A stretch of 64,000 bases of DNA from Cristatella mucedo (lineage: Eukaryota; Bryozoa; Phylactolaemata; Cristatellidae), in contig WPIO01000020.1 of assembly GCA_009760855.2 (NCBI GenBank), positions 684,001-748,000 on the forward strand. Direction: 5' to 3'. The first letter of the stretch is position 1, and every line of letters begins with the position of its first letter. Shown here piece after piece: positions 1-10,738 of this stretch. Under the pieces are notes generated by a model that saw only the letters and a list, made by a program, of their open reading frames with translations, had not been told where the DNA came from and searched no databases. The position numbers and the translations under genes were made by a program.

Positions 1-43
1 GCAAGGCTTGGCGGCTGGAGACGAGGAACTCGAAATGGATGTG

Positions 44-258
44 ATGAGTAATAATAATGATAATAATAATACACGTGGCCAAGCACCCTCAGAGAACTTA
101 ATATATCTCTAGGCGCTTCAAATTTGCTGCAAAGGCAACTCGATTGAACGGTACGTGGCAATTAGCAAGCTCGATTATCAAGAGTAGTATCGTTAGTGGT
201 GACGTCATACACTGGGTTAGTTTGCAAGTGAGGTTAGTGGCAGCAGGCACAGTGTCAG
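44..258 (-). repeat. LINE-A 3' UTR fragment
   Basis: The stretch begins with an (AAT)n-type tract and continues with the reverse complement of the LINE-A 3' end. The conserved block 'CTCAGAGAACTTAATAT' and 'AGGCGCTTCAAATTTGCTG' is followed by the 3' UTR motifs 'GGTTAGTGGCAGCAGGCACA' and 'GTGTCAGCA' that recur in every copy in this window. The body is cut off where a second LINE-A copy begins. Confidence 0.8.
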
Positions 259-269
259 CACTCGTAAGA

Positions 270-880
270 ACATAAATAATAATGCACTTGATAAAGCGCC
301 CTTCGAGAACTTAATCTCTTTGTAGGCGCTTTACATTTGCTTCAAAATGACAAATTACAGAGACCCACTAAAGGCTTTCATAAACATGTGAGTTTTTAAT
401 TTCTTTTTAAATATGGCCATGTCAGGGGACGTCGTGATGGAAGTCGGGAGTGAGTTCTAGGCTTTAGGGCCATACGAGCCAAAGGCAAAGTCAACAAATA
501 TATTGAGGTTTGTGAGGCATAGGTAAACAGTTAGATTCTGAAAAGCGGGTGGTACGATGAGTAGCCTTTCGGCTCAGTAGATCTGGTAGGTAGGCTGGAG
601 CCCAATATGAAGCTACGTAAAATTGAGCTGCAAAACCTAATTAGGTAGTTGTACACCCGAAGCAATGCTGACTGGGTGGAGTGATAGCTCTAAAGCCGGA
701 CTGGAACTTACCAGCAAGATTTCAAGTTTCAATATATAAGTTGAGCTGGTCTGCCATGACTCGTTGCAATGTCTTTAATAGGTATGGTAGAAGGGAGACT
801 GGGCGGAAGTTGCTCAAGTTCTCTTGGTCTAGTGCTGCTTTACTGAGTAGTAGCCTAACTACAGTCTTTTTTGGAAGGTG
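270..880 (-). repeat. LINE-A copy, internally deleted
   Basis: This is a second LINE-A 3' end in the same orientation, with its own AATAAT tail at about 271-282. It has lost part of the 3' UTR, because the text jumps from 'TTGCTTCAAAA' to 'GAGACCCACTAAA'. It also lacks the middle of the reverse transcriptase: at about 650 the C-terminal region joins directly to the N-terminal region, which continues to about 880. It is a dead remnant. Confidence 0.75.
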
Positions 881-2100
881 CTGGGACATGACCTAAGGCT
901 AATGACATATTAGTGATGTTAGTTAAGCATGGCAGTAGCAGATTAATGCCACGTATGAGCAGGACAGTAAGAATACTGTCCACAGGACTTGCTGTCTTAT
1001 TTGATTGGGATATAAACTTCACGACTAGATGACTAGTGACCTACTTTAATGCAGAAATTGTAGGCATGTATTGTAACCAGTGCTTACTGTTTCGAGCTAA
1101 GGGTGCTCAAGAAGTCTTAAGGTGAATTGATTGGCGTTTAACATCCTTAGCCAGCTTGAATGTGGGACAGTTGCGGGCTGCCGTGCAGCAGGCCTCATAA
1201 TACCTCCCTATCATTGAAAGTGCTAGGAAAAAACAGCCAACCATAACGCTCGGTGTATTTCTTAAGAGAAAAATCAGCCGTGTTAGCGAGAACATCTTGA
1301 GGTACTGGATACAATTTTCAGGCTTATATCAGCACACACAGATTTCCTTGCTATAAACAGGCATTGAATCAGCAAAAGGAGGAGCTAAATATGCGACGCC
1401 GCAAGTTGTTCCTGACTAGAAGACAACTGAGAGTAGTATTAACAAGAAGCAGTAGACGTCGAAACCAATCAGCTCAGTCGAGGGGCGGGGCGAGCTGGGT
1501 GATCTTTAGAGAATAACCTACTGAGAGCGACAACGACCAGTCACGTGACCTCCAGAGCGGGCTTCATTCCTGGTTATATCGGAAATTAATCAATTTATGA
1601 AGGAAACAACATCCGGTACAAACTAAATTGGTCAACCATTGGATTAATTAGTGCAGATTAACATTGCATTCGTGTACCACGGTTTGCTTCATAACCAACG
1701 AAAAATATTAAATCCTGTGATTAATTCGCTCGAAAAAATTATATGCAAGTGCGTAAGAAGAGATTATGCATTAAATCAGGCAAAAATGCAGCCACGTACG
1801 TAGAACCGCCCACGCTCTCATACTTGCCTGTTAATGGATCAGTACATGAACGCACGTACGAGCGCTCGCAAATACAAGCTGTACTAAACATAACTATCAT
1901 TATTGAATCCAGTGAAAATAATTAATTTAATATCCCATAATGTTTATTGAATGACACGGCGGCTGGCTGATATCAACCCAGCCATTCCCAGAAGGTCACG
2001 GTGGTTACCATTCAGCTAAGACAAGCAGCATTATTTTGGTGCCGCTTTACGGGGAAAATCTTATATTTGTCTTCTCCTTCCTTCTGGGGGCGCTCAAGAT
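881..2100. other. Unassigned intergenic stretch
   Basis: I see no gene, tRNA or recognisable repeat here. Open frames are all under about 65 codons and overlap on both strands. Confidence 0.4.
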
Positions 2101-2105
2101 GCTTA

Positions 2106-2470
2106 TCAGTAAACGACATTTTCCTCCCTTATCAAAATAGTCGACATCTCATAAATTACAAGGACACCATACTTATAACCGCCACCTTGGCCACCATCGC
2201 CACGACTGCGATCGCAATTGTCAACGGCGTTGTTGCATTCATCACCGTAAGTGGATTTCATCACCAGTGAAAAAGCTATCGTAAGCGTCATCAAAGCTTT
2301 CAGGGCTACAGCCATTGTAGTAACCATCACCATAGTCGCCATAGTAGCAGGCATAATTGATCGTTTTCTTGCTGCCTTTAGGACTACACGTGTCAATACA
2401 GCTACTCGGGACATCTCTGACATTGTGGCTGTCACTAAGGCTGTCTTCTGTTCCCCCACCACCCCACCCC
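2106..2470 (-). pseudogene. Possible Gly/Tyr/Cys-rich coding remnant, frameshifted
   Basis: Read on the minus strand, one frame from about 2460 down to 2242 encodes a hydrophilic stretch with SSCIDTCSPKGS, NYACYYGDYGDGYYNGC and SPESFDDAYDSFFTGDE. It then stops. The adjacent frame continues with a compositionally matching stretch (YGDECNNAVDNCDRSRGDGG, then GGGYKYG). One frameshift near 2250 would join the two. The Asp/Gly/Tyr/Cys bias and the absence of stops look like a secreted or structural protein exon, but I do not recognise a family. It could be a decayed exon or chance. I see no convincing splice sites and no clear start codon. Confidence 0.3.
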
Positions 2471-2529
2471 ACCCGTGCCATGCTGCCCTAATCAGATTCT
2501 TAGCGTTCCTTTGCGACGGCTAGCTGACT

Positions 2530-3415
2530 GCTTCGAACGTGCAGTGCCAGCATTAATGGTTCGGCGGTATGTATAGAAACTGCGACAGCGGGCGGATCTG
2601 GGGCAAAGCTCGTTGCAAATTCCGGTGCAACTTTAACCAGCGAGTCGGCCATCGTCTTGCGATAGCAGGCACCGAGCAACTGACTCGGAGCTAGAACGCA
2701 GCTGCAGCGACGCTCTTTTCTGCCGCGTCAATACTGGAGTTCGTGCGGCATTGACCCAGAATAATCCTCGGTACGTCGTCATCAGAATTCCACGTTCGGC
2801 GATGGCCGTTTGAAGCTGGAAAAGGCTGGCGTTAGATCTAGAAGTGTACGATTCGAAAAGATTGTTGTTTCAGCACTAACTTTAATTTGACCCAGAATTA
2901 TTAAAAAATACGTAGAGCCCTTACCCGGGGACATGGCGTCGAAGATTTAAGTAAATTGCGACAGTTACGATCACGCGTTCGATTTGGCGACCTTTTTCGC
3001 CACTAGATATCCTTCAAGCAGCTGAGATGCCGTCTCTAAAATCAATATATAAGTGAAGATTTAATTGTCAAGACCTCGTTTAAGTTATTCAATCTGTTAA
3101 AATAAGTCTCTTCCTGAAGTCCTCACCGGATGTATTAGCAGCTTCGGAGTTATCAATGCACGTATATGCGTTGCGGATTTTTTTAAATATCCACATTGTC
3201 TTTATCATTCTATTGCTTCCTCTTTGGTGTAAGCGTTTTCAATAAAAAATAATCTACCGGCGAAGATTTAACTTTGGTTTTACCCTTAAAATACATCGTA
3301 CATTTATCCAGCCAAGCGACAAGAGAAACTATAGCGACAGAGTAATAAGACTGATCAGAAAATTGCCTTTTTAGGTCATGTTTGTGGGCTGTAGAACTGC
3401 AGTGGCCCACGGGCT
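2530..3415. other. Unassigned intergenic stretch
   Basis: No gene or known repeat recognised; AT-rich in its second half. Short overlapping frames only. Confidence 0.4.
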
Positions 3416-3419
3416 CCAG

Positions 3420-4484
3420 CCGTAGCCTGCCCCTCTCAGAAGACGCTGCCCACTTTCGGCAACCACTCTCCTCCGTGCTACCAATGACATCCTAAGCAGC
3501 ATCTACGACGGGAACATCACTGCCCTAGCACTACTTGATTCATCAGCTGCCTTCGAAACCAATGACCGCGATGTCCTATTTGAACGATTGAGGACAACAA
3601 TTGGTCTGGCAGACGAGGCACCGGCGTGGTTAAAATCGTACTTGTTCGATCGTGTTCGATCCGTGTCGCGTGGGGTCAGGTTCTATCCAACAGACCAGTC
3701 ACCTGTAGAGTCCCTCAGGGGTCCGTCCTCGGCTACTTGCTGCTATCCATTTATGCTCAAGCTCAAGGGAAAGTTATTAAGGCTCGTGGAATAGGATATC
3801 ATTTTTATGCTGACGATGCGCAGCTGTATCTATGGCAACAGCTGATAAACTGAATGCTTGCCTTGCCGACATTTGATACTGGATGCCGAAAATTTTCGTG
3901 GAACTAAACGACGATAAAACTGAACTGCTGCTCATAAGACACCCTAAGCGTTTTGCTGGACTATAAGTCTTTGCTCTTCTTCCACCGTGTCCTCAGAATT
4001 TAGGGACCGTCTTCGAGCGCTGTTTAAATTTTGGAAGCTTTGTCAAGAAGACTGCTCCCACAGCTAGCCATCACGTCCGATCCCTATCTAAAATTAGGAA
4101 CTGTCTTCTACGGTGGTTTTCAAAAACTTAATTAGCCTCTTTGTTCTTTCTCGGATTGATTATTGCAATTCTCTTTTTGTCTGGTCTACCAAAAAAGCCA
4201 CTAGGCCACTGCAGCTAGCTAGGAATATAGCTGCAAGGCTAGTTTTAAAACCCCAGAGGTTTGCAATGTGTCTCCTTTTCCTAAAAAAGCTAGGAACGGC
4301 TGCCAGTTGGTAAATGGATACAGAGCAAAGTTCTTACGCTGACCCACAAGGCCCGCCATGGCAAGCATCCTCCACACCTAATTGAACCGATGCACCAATT
4401 TCAGCCTCCTCGTGCCCCCAGGTCCTTTGTAGGCAATAAATTAGCTGTTCCATTCCTTCACTTAAAGGTCCTCGGTGACACAAA
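3420..4484 (+). mobile_element. LINE-B reverse transcriptase remnant, 5' part
   Basis: Plus-strand translation, with frame changes, gives typical non-LTR reverse transcriptase blocks. These are an ALLDSSAAFETND block (family form LDLSAAFDTID), 'WLKSYLFDR', 'PQGSVLGYLL' (family form PQGSVLGPLL), 'YHFYADDAQLYL' containing the YADD catalytic motif, 'ARLVLKP', and near the end '[15 protein letters not shown]'. Several stops and frameshifts make it inactive. It is interrupted at 4484 by a solo LTR and resumes at 5582. The same family recurs in the ARPC4 introns (46.1 and 48.7 kb) and at 55.3 kb. Confidence 0.85.
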
Positions 4485-5577
4485 TGTAGCGGCCTGCTGG
4501 CCTTGGCTGAATTTTAGCGCGAACAAGAGCTGTTCGGAGGCGGGCTAGAACTCCTTTTTCCTGGAGCAGTGAGCCAGAGAGGAGCGTCAGCGTGGTTAGA
4601 GAGCAAGAGCTTAAGAGCAAGCCAGGAAGCTGAGACCAGCGGTGGCGATTCGGCCTTGAAAATTAGTCCGATACCCGCGGAAGCTGCTGATTGATGTTGG
4701 CTGGCCTGTCAACCTCCGCCTTCACCCGGTCCAAGAAAGAATCGTCTGGAACCCATTCGCCATTCAAGCTGGACAGAGGGGACATTCCAGTGGCCTAGTG
4801 CCGGTATTAGTTCCCTACCGTAATGGGCCATGGTGTCGGGCCCAATACCACTAAGCTCTTGCCTCATTGTCTCAGCCAAGTATTTCAGAGTCGAGCGACA
4901 CTCGCTCTGGGTCTTTTGTCTGTGGTCTTCTGTCTTTGGTCCGGCTCCGCCGTCGGACTCGTTTCTCTGAAAGTGAGGGAGGAGGGCGGCCTGTTCGCCG
5001 GCGATTGACGGAATAGGACGAGACAGCGCTAGGAGGATTCGGTGGACCCCACCGAATACGGTCGTATCGCGCCCGAGCTGGCATTTTGTGTTTCTTTCGT
5101 GTTTTGTGTGTGAGCTAGCACGTGGTCTCGGCATAGGGATTTGCCGGTGCGAGCTAGACGTAGTTGGCGTGTGTGGAGTATTCCTGCCGCACTGGTGGAA
5201 ACCGAGTTCTAGTTCTCCGGTTAGGGGTTTAGGCTCTGGTTTGGGTTCAGTGTGGAGAAGTATTCCCTCCGCAAGAGTGTTGGTGCTGTTGAGAGCGTGC
5301 GATGAGTGTGGAGATAAAACTGAGCTAGACGCGCGGCGACTTTGTGCGCTGGCGAATAAAGCTCAGTAAAATCCCCAATTTGTGTGTCTCGCTTTCCAAT
5401 TCACGCCACTGACTCACAACCCCCTTTAGTAACGATAAGCAGGTCAGCGCCAGAAACGCTCGTTTCGTGGCGGCCAGCTTATTGCGCGTAGGCGCGCACC
5501 GAACGGCATTAGGCGCTAGGTTACGCCGCTAGGTAAGCGGCAGGTCAAGCCTACCCCGCCGAGCCTTCGGCGTTACA
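4485..5577 (+). mobile_element. Solo LTR of an LTR retrotransposon
   Basis: The element starts TGTAGCGG and ends GGCGTTACA, so its termini are short inverted repeats of the TG...CA type. It is flanked by the 4-bp direct duplication CAAA (4481-4484 and 5578-5581). A polyadenylation signal AATAAA lies at 5355-5360, in the second half where an R region would be. Outside it on both sides the same LINE-B open reading frame continues, so the insertion boundaries are exact. No gag or pol is present, so it is a recombination-derived solo LTR. A related LTR occurs at 22,390-23,242. The 4-bp duplication suits Ty3/Gypsy-like elements, but the superfamily is inferred. Confidence 0.85.
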
Positions 5578-5581
5578 CAAA

Positions 5582-5900
5582 CATTTGCTTTGCTGGTCCT
5601 AGACTGCGGAGATCACTTCTACGATTCTTACGCAACGACAACTACTCAGCTGCTGCTGATTATGGCATATTTTTTCCAGCCGTCCTGAGCTGCTAATTCC
5701 GTGTTATTTTCTACCTGAACTGCTCTCCTGACTCCGCTATGGATCCCACTTTCTCTTTGCTGTTTGAGATTAAGTCTGTTGGCTACCGAATGCGTGACGA
5801 AAGCCGCTGAGGCTGTGAGCGGGCTATACAAAACTCTCCTGCGTAACACCCACGTAGTCTTTGTGGCTTTGCAGAGTTAGAGACGGAGATGCATTACATG
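5582..5900 (+). mobile_element. LINE-B, 3' part after the solo LTR
   Basis: The frame resumes immediately after the LTR target duplication with 'FAGPRLRRSLLRFLRND', matching the C-terminal '[18 protein letters not shown]' of the LINE-B copy at 46.2-46.5 kb. It continues into a 3' UTR with 'TCCTGCGTAACACCCACGTA' and ends in a short CATTACAT-type tail near 5890-5900. Confidence 0.85.
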
Positions 5901-6640
5901 CGGCGTCTACTGACCTCGACCTTGGACCGTTGCTGCGGGACTGGCGACGAGCGATTACTTATTTACATTCGCCACAGCCCGCTCATTTAATGAGCCCACT
6001 CTTGCAACAGGTTTCCAGGCGCTAACTAGGCTATAAACTAGGTTCATTATTGCCATTTTGCAGACCACTACTGCACATCACCTAAGGGCCATAATACCTT
6101 TTCCCCGTGTGCGGTTTGATTGGCATTTACAACAAAGAAACAAACGCAACGCGTCGCCATTTATAAATTAGCTCTAGTGGCCCTCGGTAAGCTCATATAT
6201 GCAGCTCTAAGTCCTCGCCCAGACTTTCAAGACCGGCCGTCTCTTTTACTTGGATTATTCGTTCTTAGATAAGCGCCAACGAAGAGAGCGTCTGCGTCCT
6301 TGAGCCTTCGGGTTGTCTCATCCAAAAATTAGTTCGTCTTTTTCTTTTGCTAAAAAATCTTTCAACTATTAGTACTTTTTACATAGATCTCTGACCGTTA
6401 AAATGTACTGCGAAGTTGATTGCAAGAAGTCCACTTGATTATTCGGCCATGTTAAACGGCTATTTTCACCGCCACCGCCATCAGCGGTCACTCATCCTCT
6501 GCTCCTTCCTCTAGGTAGTTTTGTTGTTAATGGTGCGGATTCTCGGCCCTGGAGTCTAGTGCTCGAATCCTTCTCACTAAAGCATTTGCCGCCGACAAAT
6601 TTCACGCTAAAATTAAACAAGCGTTCTTCCGGAAACCAGT
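5901..6640. other. Unassigned stretch with one GC-rich duplicated patch
   Basis: No gene recognised. About 50 bases at 5905-5955 (for example GACCTCGACCTTGGACCG and TGCTGCGGGACTGGCGA) closely match 8937-8990, so at least one GC-rich patch is duplicated within the window. Confidence 0.45.
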
Positions 6641-6669
6641 GAGAGAGAGAGGGAGAGAGAGAGAGAGAT
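6641..6669. repeat. (GA)n microsatellite
   Basis: A run of GAGA dinucleotides with a few interruptions, just upstream of a SINE. Confidence 0.9.
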
Positions 6670-6861
6670 CTGCAGATTGCTTCAGGACAGTTGTCACATT
6701 ATAGTTCCAACCGATACTCAACGCGGCTTGAGGCTACAGGCAGTGTTGGAGCCAGGGAGCGGGGGGGGGGAGGGGCGTTTGCTTCTTCTATGGAGGGGCA
6801 CCGACCTGGAACGCCGCCTATTCCCTACTCAAGCGTCCCTAACCTCACCGACGAAAAGATT

Positions 6862-7000
6862 GTGTATATATATAGTTCGTTTGCATAGCGCCAAGAGAGC
6901 TTCATCTCTATGCATGCGCTATGCATATGCCACGGGGCACGAGCCCACGACCTCAGCCAGTCCTCGGTCGAGTTGATGACCTTAACCACTGGATCAAAAT
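6862..7000 (-). repeat. SINE-1 copy (tRNA-derived, LINE-A-type tail)
   Basis: In reverse complement this reads a tRNA-like head (box-A-like part near 6975-6990 and box-B-like GGTCGTGGGCTCGTGCCCC), followed by the LINE-A-type 3' end 'GAGATGAAGCTCTC...GGCGCTATGC' and an AT tail. The structure is shared with copies at 10.3-10.9, 16.0 and 37.0-37.6 kb. Confidence 0.8.
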
Positions 7001-7289
7001 GTATGCCCTGCTTCCCATCGATGAGCAACTACTGACTTCGTGTCGAAAGAACGCTACGATTGTTCGCTTTAATTTGTCGGTACATGCATATTTTGCACCT
7101 ATTTCTCGGGATTTGCCCCTGTGAGAAAATATTTAGTTCACCTCTGGCCATAAGAGCTATTACCATTTGCCGTTATCGAGGACATATACTGCACTGCTGA
7201 GTACCTGAAAACTGCAAGTCGTCAGCTGAAATGCAAGAATACCCCACCGTTGTAAGTGTGCAGAATCATCATTTTCATCTAGGCGGCAA

Positions 7290-7640
7290 GACCACAAAAG
7301 TTTTTATTTAGGGGGCATGCTCGCTGGCCTACCAGCAGGTGCGATCAGGCGATTGCAGCCGGTGCAAAACTCCGCAGCTAGGCTTGTCTGTCGCGAGCGT
7401 CGCAGTTGCCACACCACTCCACTTCCCGCCGACCTGCACTGGCTACCAGTCAAGCAACGGATGTACTTCAAGGTTTTGTCGCTCACTTTTATATCACTTC
7501 ATTCTTTGGCTCCAACCTATCTCTCATATATATTCCCCCATCATGCCAAGCATCGTACCACCTGCTTTTCGGAATCCAACAGTCTGCAAATACCCCGTCC
7601 ACACCTCAAATTCTTTGGAGACCGTTCATTTAGTTCATAT
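7290..7640 (+). mobile_element. LINE-A reverse transcriptase C-terminal region
   Basis: The translation contains 'GAIRRLQPVQNSAARLVCRE', 'HWLPVKQRMYFKVLSLTF', 'SESNSLQIPRPHLK' and 'FFGDRSFSSYK', the conserved C-terminal domain of the LINE-A polymerase. It is interrupted at about 7641 by a SINE-2 copy and resumes at about 7815. It is 5'-truncated. Confidence 0.9.
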
Positions 7641-7814
7641 AAAAAATGCAAGCTGATTTACCAGCCTCTTTTTGTATAGCGACAGAAGAGCCTTTACGGC
7701 TATCACCACCACTTGCAGTGGCGATAAAGGATCGCCCACTGCAGGATTCGAGCCCACGACCTCGGGACCGAGGTCGTGAAAAGCAACCGTCTTACCTAGT
7801 GAGCCGTTACGGCT
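7641..7814 (-). repeat. SINE-2 copy nested in LINE-A
   Basis: Reverse complement: a tRNA-like head with box-B-like GGGCTCGAATCCTG, the inverted repeat CACGACCTCGG/CCGAGGTCGTG, then 'GTAAAGGCTCTTCTGTCGCT' and a tail 'GAGGCTGGTAAATCAGCTTG'. It splits the LINE-A frame, because the conserved 'WNSLPICVKTSPDL' follows immediately after it. Confidence 0.85.
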
Positions 7815-8196
7815 CCTGGAACTCCCTCCCGATCTGCGTCAAAACATCCCCTGACCTGAACACATTTAAAAGGAACCTAAAAACACACCTATTTAGGACA
7901 GCATTTAGTGGGTCCCTGTAATTCGTCTTTCATGTGCTTACGCATGCTGACGCTGTGCATGCTGCCACTAACCGCATTTGCATGCTGACCCTGTGCGTGT
8001 CACCCCTAACTATTATTACCTATTATTATTACTATTATTATAACTATTAACCCCATGTTATTCATTTTGTATGTTTATCAAGCATGATTTTACTCACCAT
8101 TCAATGGCATTTCACTTTGCAGCAAATGCAAAGCGCCTAGAGAGGGATTAAGTTCTCTGGGGGCGCTTTATTAAGTGCGTTATTATTATTATTATG
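7815..8196 (+). mobile_element. LINE-A 3' end after SINE insertion
   Basis: The C-terminus continues as 'WNSLPICVKTSPDLNTFKRN' and 'LKTHLFRTAFSGSL', then stop. The 3' UTR follows with 'GCAAAGCGCCTAGAGAGG', 'GGGCGCTTTATTAAGTGC' and a (TTA)n tail at 8182-8196. This is the typical 3' end of CR1/L2-type LINEs. Confidence 0.9.
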
Positions 8197-8389
8197 ACCG
8201 GCAAGATTTTTGAGTCGGCTGGGCTAGACCCGCAATAAATGAAAAATCGCAGCGTAAAATCGTAGTGTTTATTCTAGTCGAACTCGGCGATTGCTCATTG
8301 AATGGCATTAAAGCTTCATTCCTTCGTTGGTGGCGGTCGTGCCGTGTAGGAATTGGGAGTGCATCAGCTCGCTGCCCCCGATGGCACAG

Positions 8390-8465
8390 ATGCTGTTTAT
8401 TAAGCATTACCAAACGATTGGCTGTAACATCCGCAGGCAGCAGGCACAGTGTAAGCAGGTACAGC
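8390..8465 (-). repeat. LINE-A-like 3' UTR fragment
   Basis: 'AAGCATTACCAAACGATTGG' and 'GGCAGCAGGCACAGTGTAAG' match the 3' UTR variant also seen at 40.28-40.35 kb. Only a short fragment survives. Confidence 0.6.
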
Positions 8466-8539
8466 GACTTCCTAGTCGACTGAAGGGCCGCTCCTTGGGA
8501 CGCTCTTTTGGCGGTGCACGCAATCGCGATCCAACGATA

Positions 8540-9130
8540 GAAGCGGTCACCGTTTCTTTTGAAAGGAAGCCGGCATAGCTTTTTCCGGTGGCGGGGCAGA
8601 GGGCTTGAGGGTGCCTGTCGGGCTGTGCGCGCGCGCGCGCGCGCCGACGCGCCGCCTCGCGCTCTGCCGGCGCGCTCGGGCTAAGCGAGTGACAGAGAGA
8701 GGGTGAAAACAAAACAGATCCGCGCGGCGCCCCGCGGTGCGTCGACTCAGGTCGGTCGCTTGTGGCCTTTGCGGCTTTTGCAGCGCTCCACATGAGTAGC
8801 GAGCGACCAGCACACGTGCTCCTCGTGCAGCCTCGTGCAGGTTTGCTGTGCTGCTGGCTGCACTGCAGCGAGCAGCCGGCACCGAACCGAGCGCGTCGTC
8901 GCCGATTGGAGGACGCCGAATGCTGCCGGCCGCTCGGCGTCCGCCGACCTCGACGTTGGACCGCGGCTGCGGGACCGGCGAGCAATGGCGACCCATTCGG
9001 TCGTCGGCGCTCCTACTCGCGGAAGCCGCCTCGCAGGGGCGGTCTCACGCGCTGCGACTTCCGGGAACCCTGGGCGGGGGGGGGGGCGGTGGGGCTTTGA
9101 GGGGGAGCCGTGCGGCATGGAGCGGCGGTG
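8540..9130. other. CpG-rich segment
   Basis: Very CpG-rich, including a (GC)n run at about 8626-8643 and a G run near 9076-9088. Long frames are open on both strands simultaneously, as expected from base composition, so I do not call a gene. It could be a promoter or a 5' exon island. Confidence 0.5.
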
Positions 9131-9136
9131 GCGGCA

Positions 9137-9310
9137 CACTATGTAAGCCAGTTTCCTTTCACGACCTTGGTCCTGATATAACGTTTTCGAATCTTGCGGT
9201 GGGTGAACATTTAATGTTCTGCAACCAGTGATGAGAGCCGTAAAGGCTCTTCTGTCGCTGTATAAAAGAGGTTTTTGAGTCAGCTAGTGTTTGCATGTTT
9301 ATTAATTTAT
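9137..9310 (+). repeat. SINE-2 copy, degenerate
   Basis: It starts CACTATGTAAGCCAG (family CACTAGGTAAGGCGG), keeps 'TTTCACGACCTTGGTCC', the box-B-like TTTCGAATCTTGCGGTGGG, 'GAGCCGTAAAGGCTCTTCTG' and 'GAGTCAGCTAG', and ends in an AT-rich tail. Confidence 0.8.
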
Positions 9311-9429
9311 CGAACGAAATCGCCCGGTGAAACGTTGGAAGACTGTTATGGCAAGCAAATGGCAGCCCTAGAGATTGCTTGTGAATTCTAGATTACAACC
9401 AATAGGAACGGAATATTTCCCTCCTCCCC

Positions 9430-9535
9430 CAGTCATTTGGTAATGCTTTCTATGCAGCATCCGTAACGTGCCAAGAAAGAGATTCAGTTCTCTGAGAGCG
9501 CTATAAAAATGTTCTCTTTTTATTATCATCATGTC
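9430..9535 (+). repeat. LINE-A 3' tail fragment
   Basis: 'GTGCCAAGAAAGAGATTCAG' and 'TTCTCTGAGAGCGCTATAAA' followed by a T-rich TTATTATCATCATC tract: the terminal hundred bases of a LINE-A-type element. Confidence 0.75.
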
Positions 9536-9539
9536 ATAT

Positions 9540-10320
9540 GCAGTAGTCAGCCGGCTGTGCTGCGGGATTGCAACGAGTTCTCGCTGCGAGCCACCGTCGC
9601 TGCTCTACACACATAGCCCTCTGCTGCTGCAGAACAGCAAGCTTCACGCTAGGGACGATGCGGACTCAGCGTAAAACAGTCTGTCGCCATCATCATCATC
9701 ATCATCTATACTGCGGAGATCACTGTCATTAAATACTACTCAAGGAGCGGATGATGTTTTTGTTGCGGCCGCTCTACTCTGCCACCGTAAAAACTACTCG
9801 GGTTTACCGAGGCAGCGACTCGATGCCACAGCTAAGCCTGGCATTGACGAGCCAGACCCACCGAAACATGCCGTGCGTCGGGCAAGAACTGGTGGTAACG
9901 TTACCGCGACCTGTGTTCGTGGTCCGAGCGCTCGACTTCAGACGTTGCTACAGCGAAGCGTTTGCAAAAAAGAAATAGTGCGATGCCAGCGACGAACGCA
10001 GTCGATGCGGTCGTTGCCTGGGTGGTTGCAGTAGCAAAGACCATCAGGACAAAGGAGCAACTGTGCGGAAAAGTTCACATTAAAGCTCCTGCTCGCCTTA
10101 TTACGATAAATTCCAAGAAATATCATGCCAGCGAACCGTTGTCGCACCGTTGGTAATGGTGTTTGACTGTGCAAACACGTTCTGGCCGACTGTTGTTTCC
10201 GGCAACTGTTCTGAGCTGATTTCTTCGTTAGTCTGGCAGCGATCGTTATGCCTTTTGATAATACTTCTGATGGAAATCTCCAAATTTTGAGCAGCATGGT
10301 CATTAGTTGTGCTATTTCTT
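9540..10320. other. Unassigned stretch
   Basis: It contains a short (CAT)n run at about 9687-9705 and overlapping short frames on both strands around 9750-10,340. No family recognised. Confidence 0.4.
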
Positions 10321-10322
10321 AA

Positions 10323-10358
10323 ACATAAATAATAATTCATTTGTATAGCGCCCTAAGA
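10323..10358 (-). repeat. SINE-1 copy, tail part (split)
   Basis: This is the AT-rich tail and 'TTTGTATAGCGCCCTAAGA' of a SINE-1. It is separated from the rest of the element by a 380-bp insertion, and the last nine bases GCCCTAAGA (10,350-10,358) are duplicated on the other side. Confidence 0.8.
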
Positions 10359-10738
10359 CGCAAGTCGGAAAACTCGCGCCTTTAGGCCAGATCCGGCCTA
10401 GCTCGTGCTCCACTCGGACCTAGCGGCTCTCTAGCTATTTATTGATGGATTCGCTGCCTCGTTGAGTTGTCTTTGTTCCCCTTCAGTCCCGACGGTTGTA
10501 GCTTAAGCTTGAAGTGCTCTCGGGCACTTGTATAAAACAGACGAGCCTTGCGGGCGGAGGGAGGAATGATAAATGTCTACCCCTAGAATTTCCGTGCGCG
10601 TCCGTTACAACGGTTCATTCGTTCGTCTGACCACGCCCACACCATAGGTCAGGTGCAGTGGGCGTGCTTTCTTCTGGCCTAATATTCCTTCTTGACCTTC
10701 CGAAATGGCCGAGTAGTCCAAAAAGTTGGCCTACCCCT
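10359..10738. mobile_element. 380-bp insertion with 9-bp target duplication
   Basis: The segment sits exactly between two copies of GCCCTAAGA (10,350-10,358 and 10,739-10,747) inside a SINE-1, so it is a discrete insertion. It begins CGCAAGTCGG and ends GGCCTACCCCT. I see no terminal inverted repeats, no poly-A tail and no coding capacity. A 9-bp duplication would suit a non-autonomous MULE-type DNA element, but the absence of visible inverted repeats argues against that. A SINE- or LTR-derived piece remains possible. Confidence 0.7.

Noticed and set aside
8407-9231. Multiple overlapping 100-190-codon frames on both strands
   Set aside because: All lie in a CpG-rich block where stops are rare by composition; none shows a domain or a convincing start.
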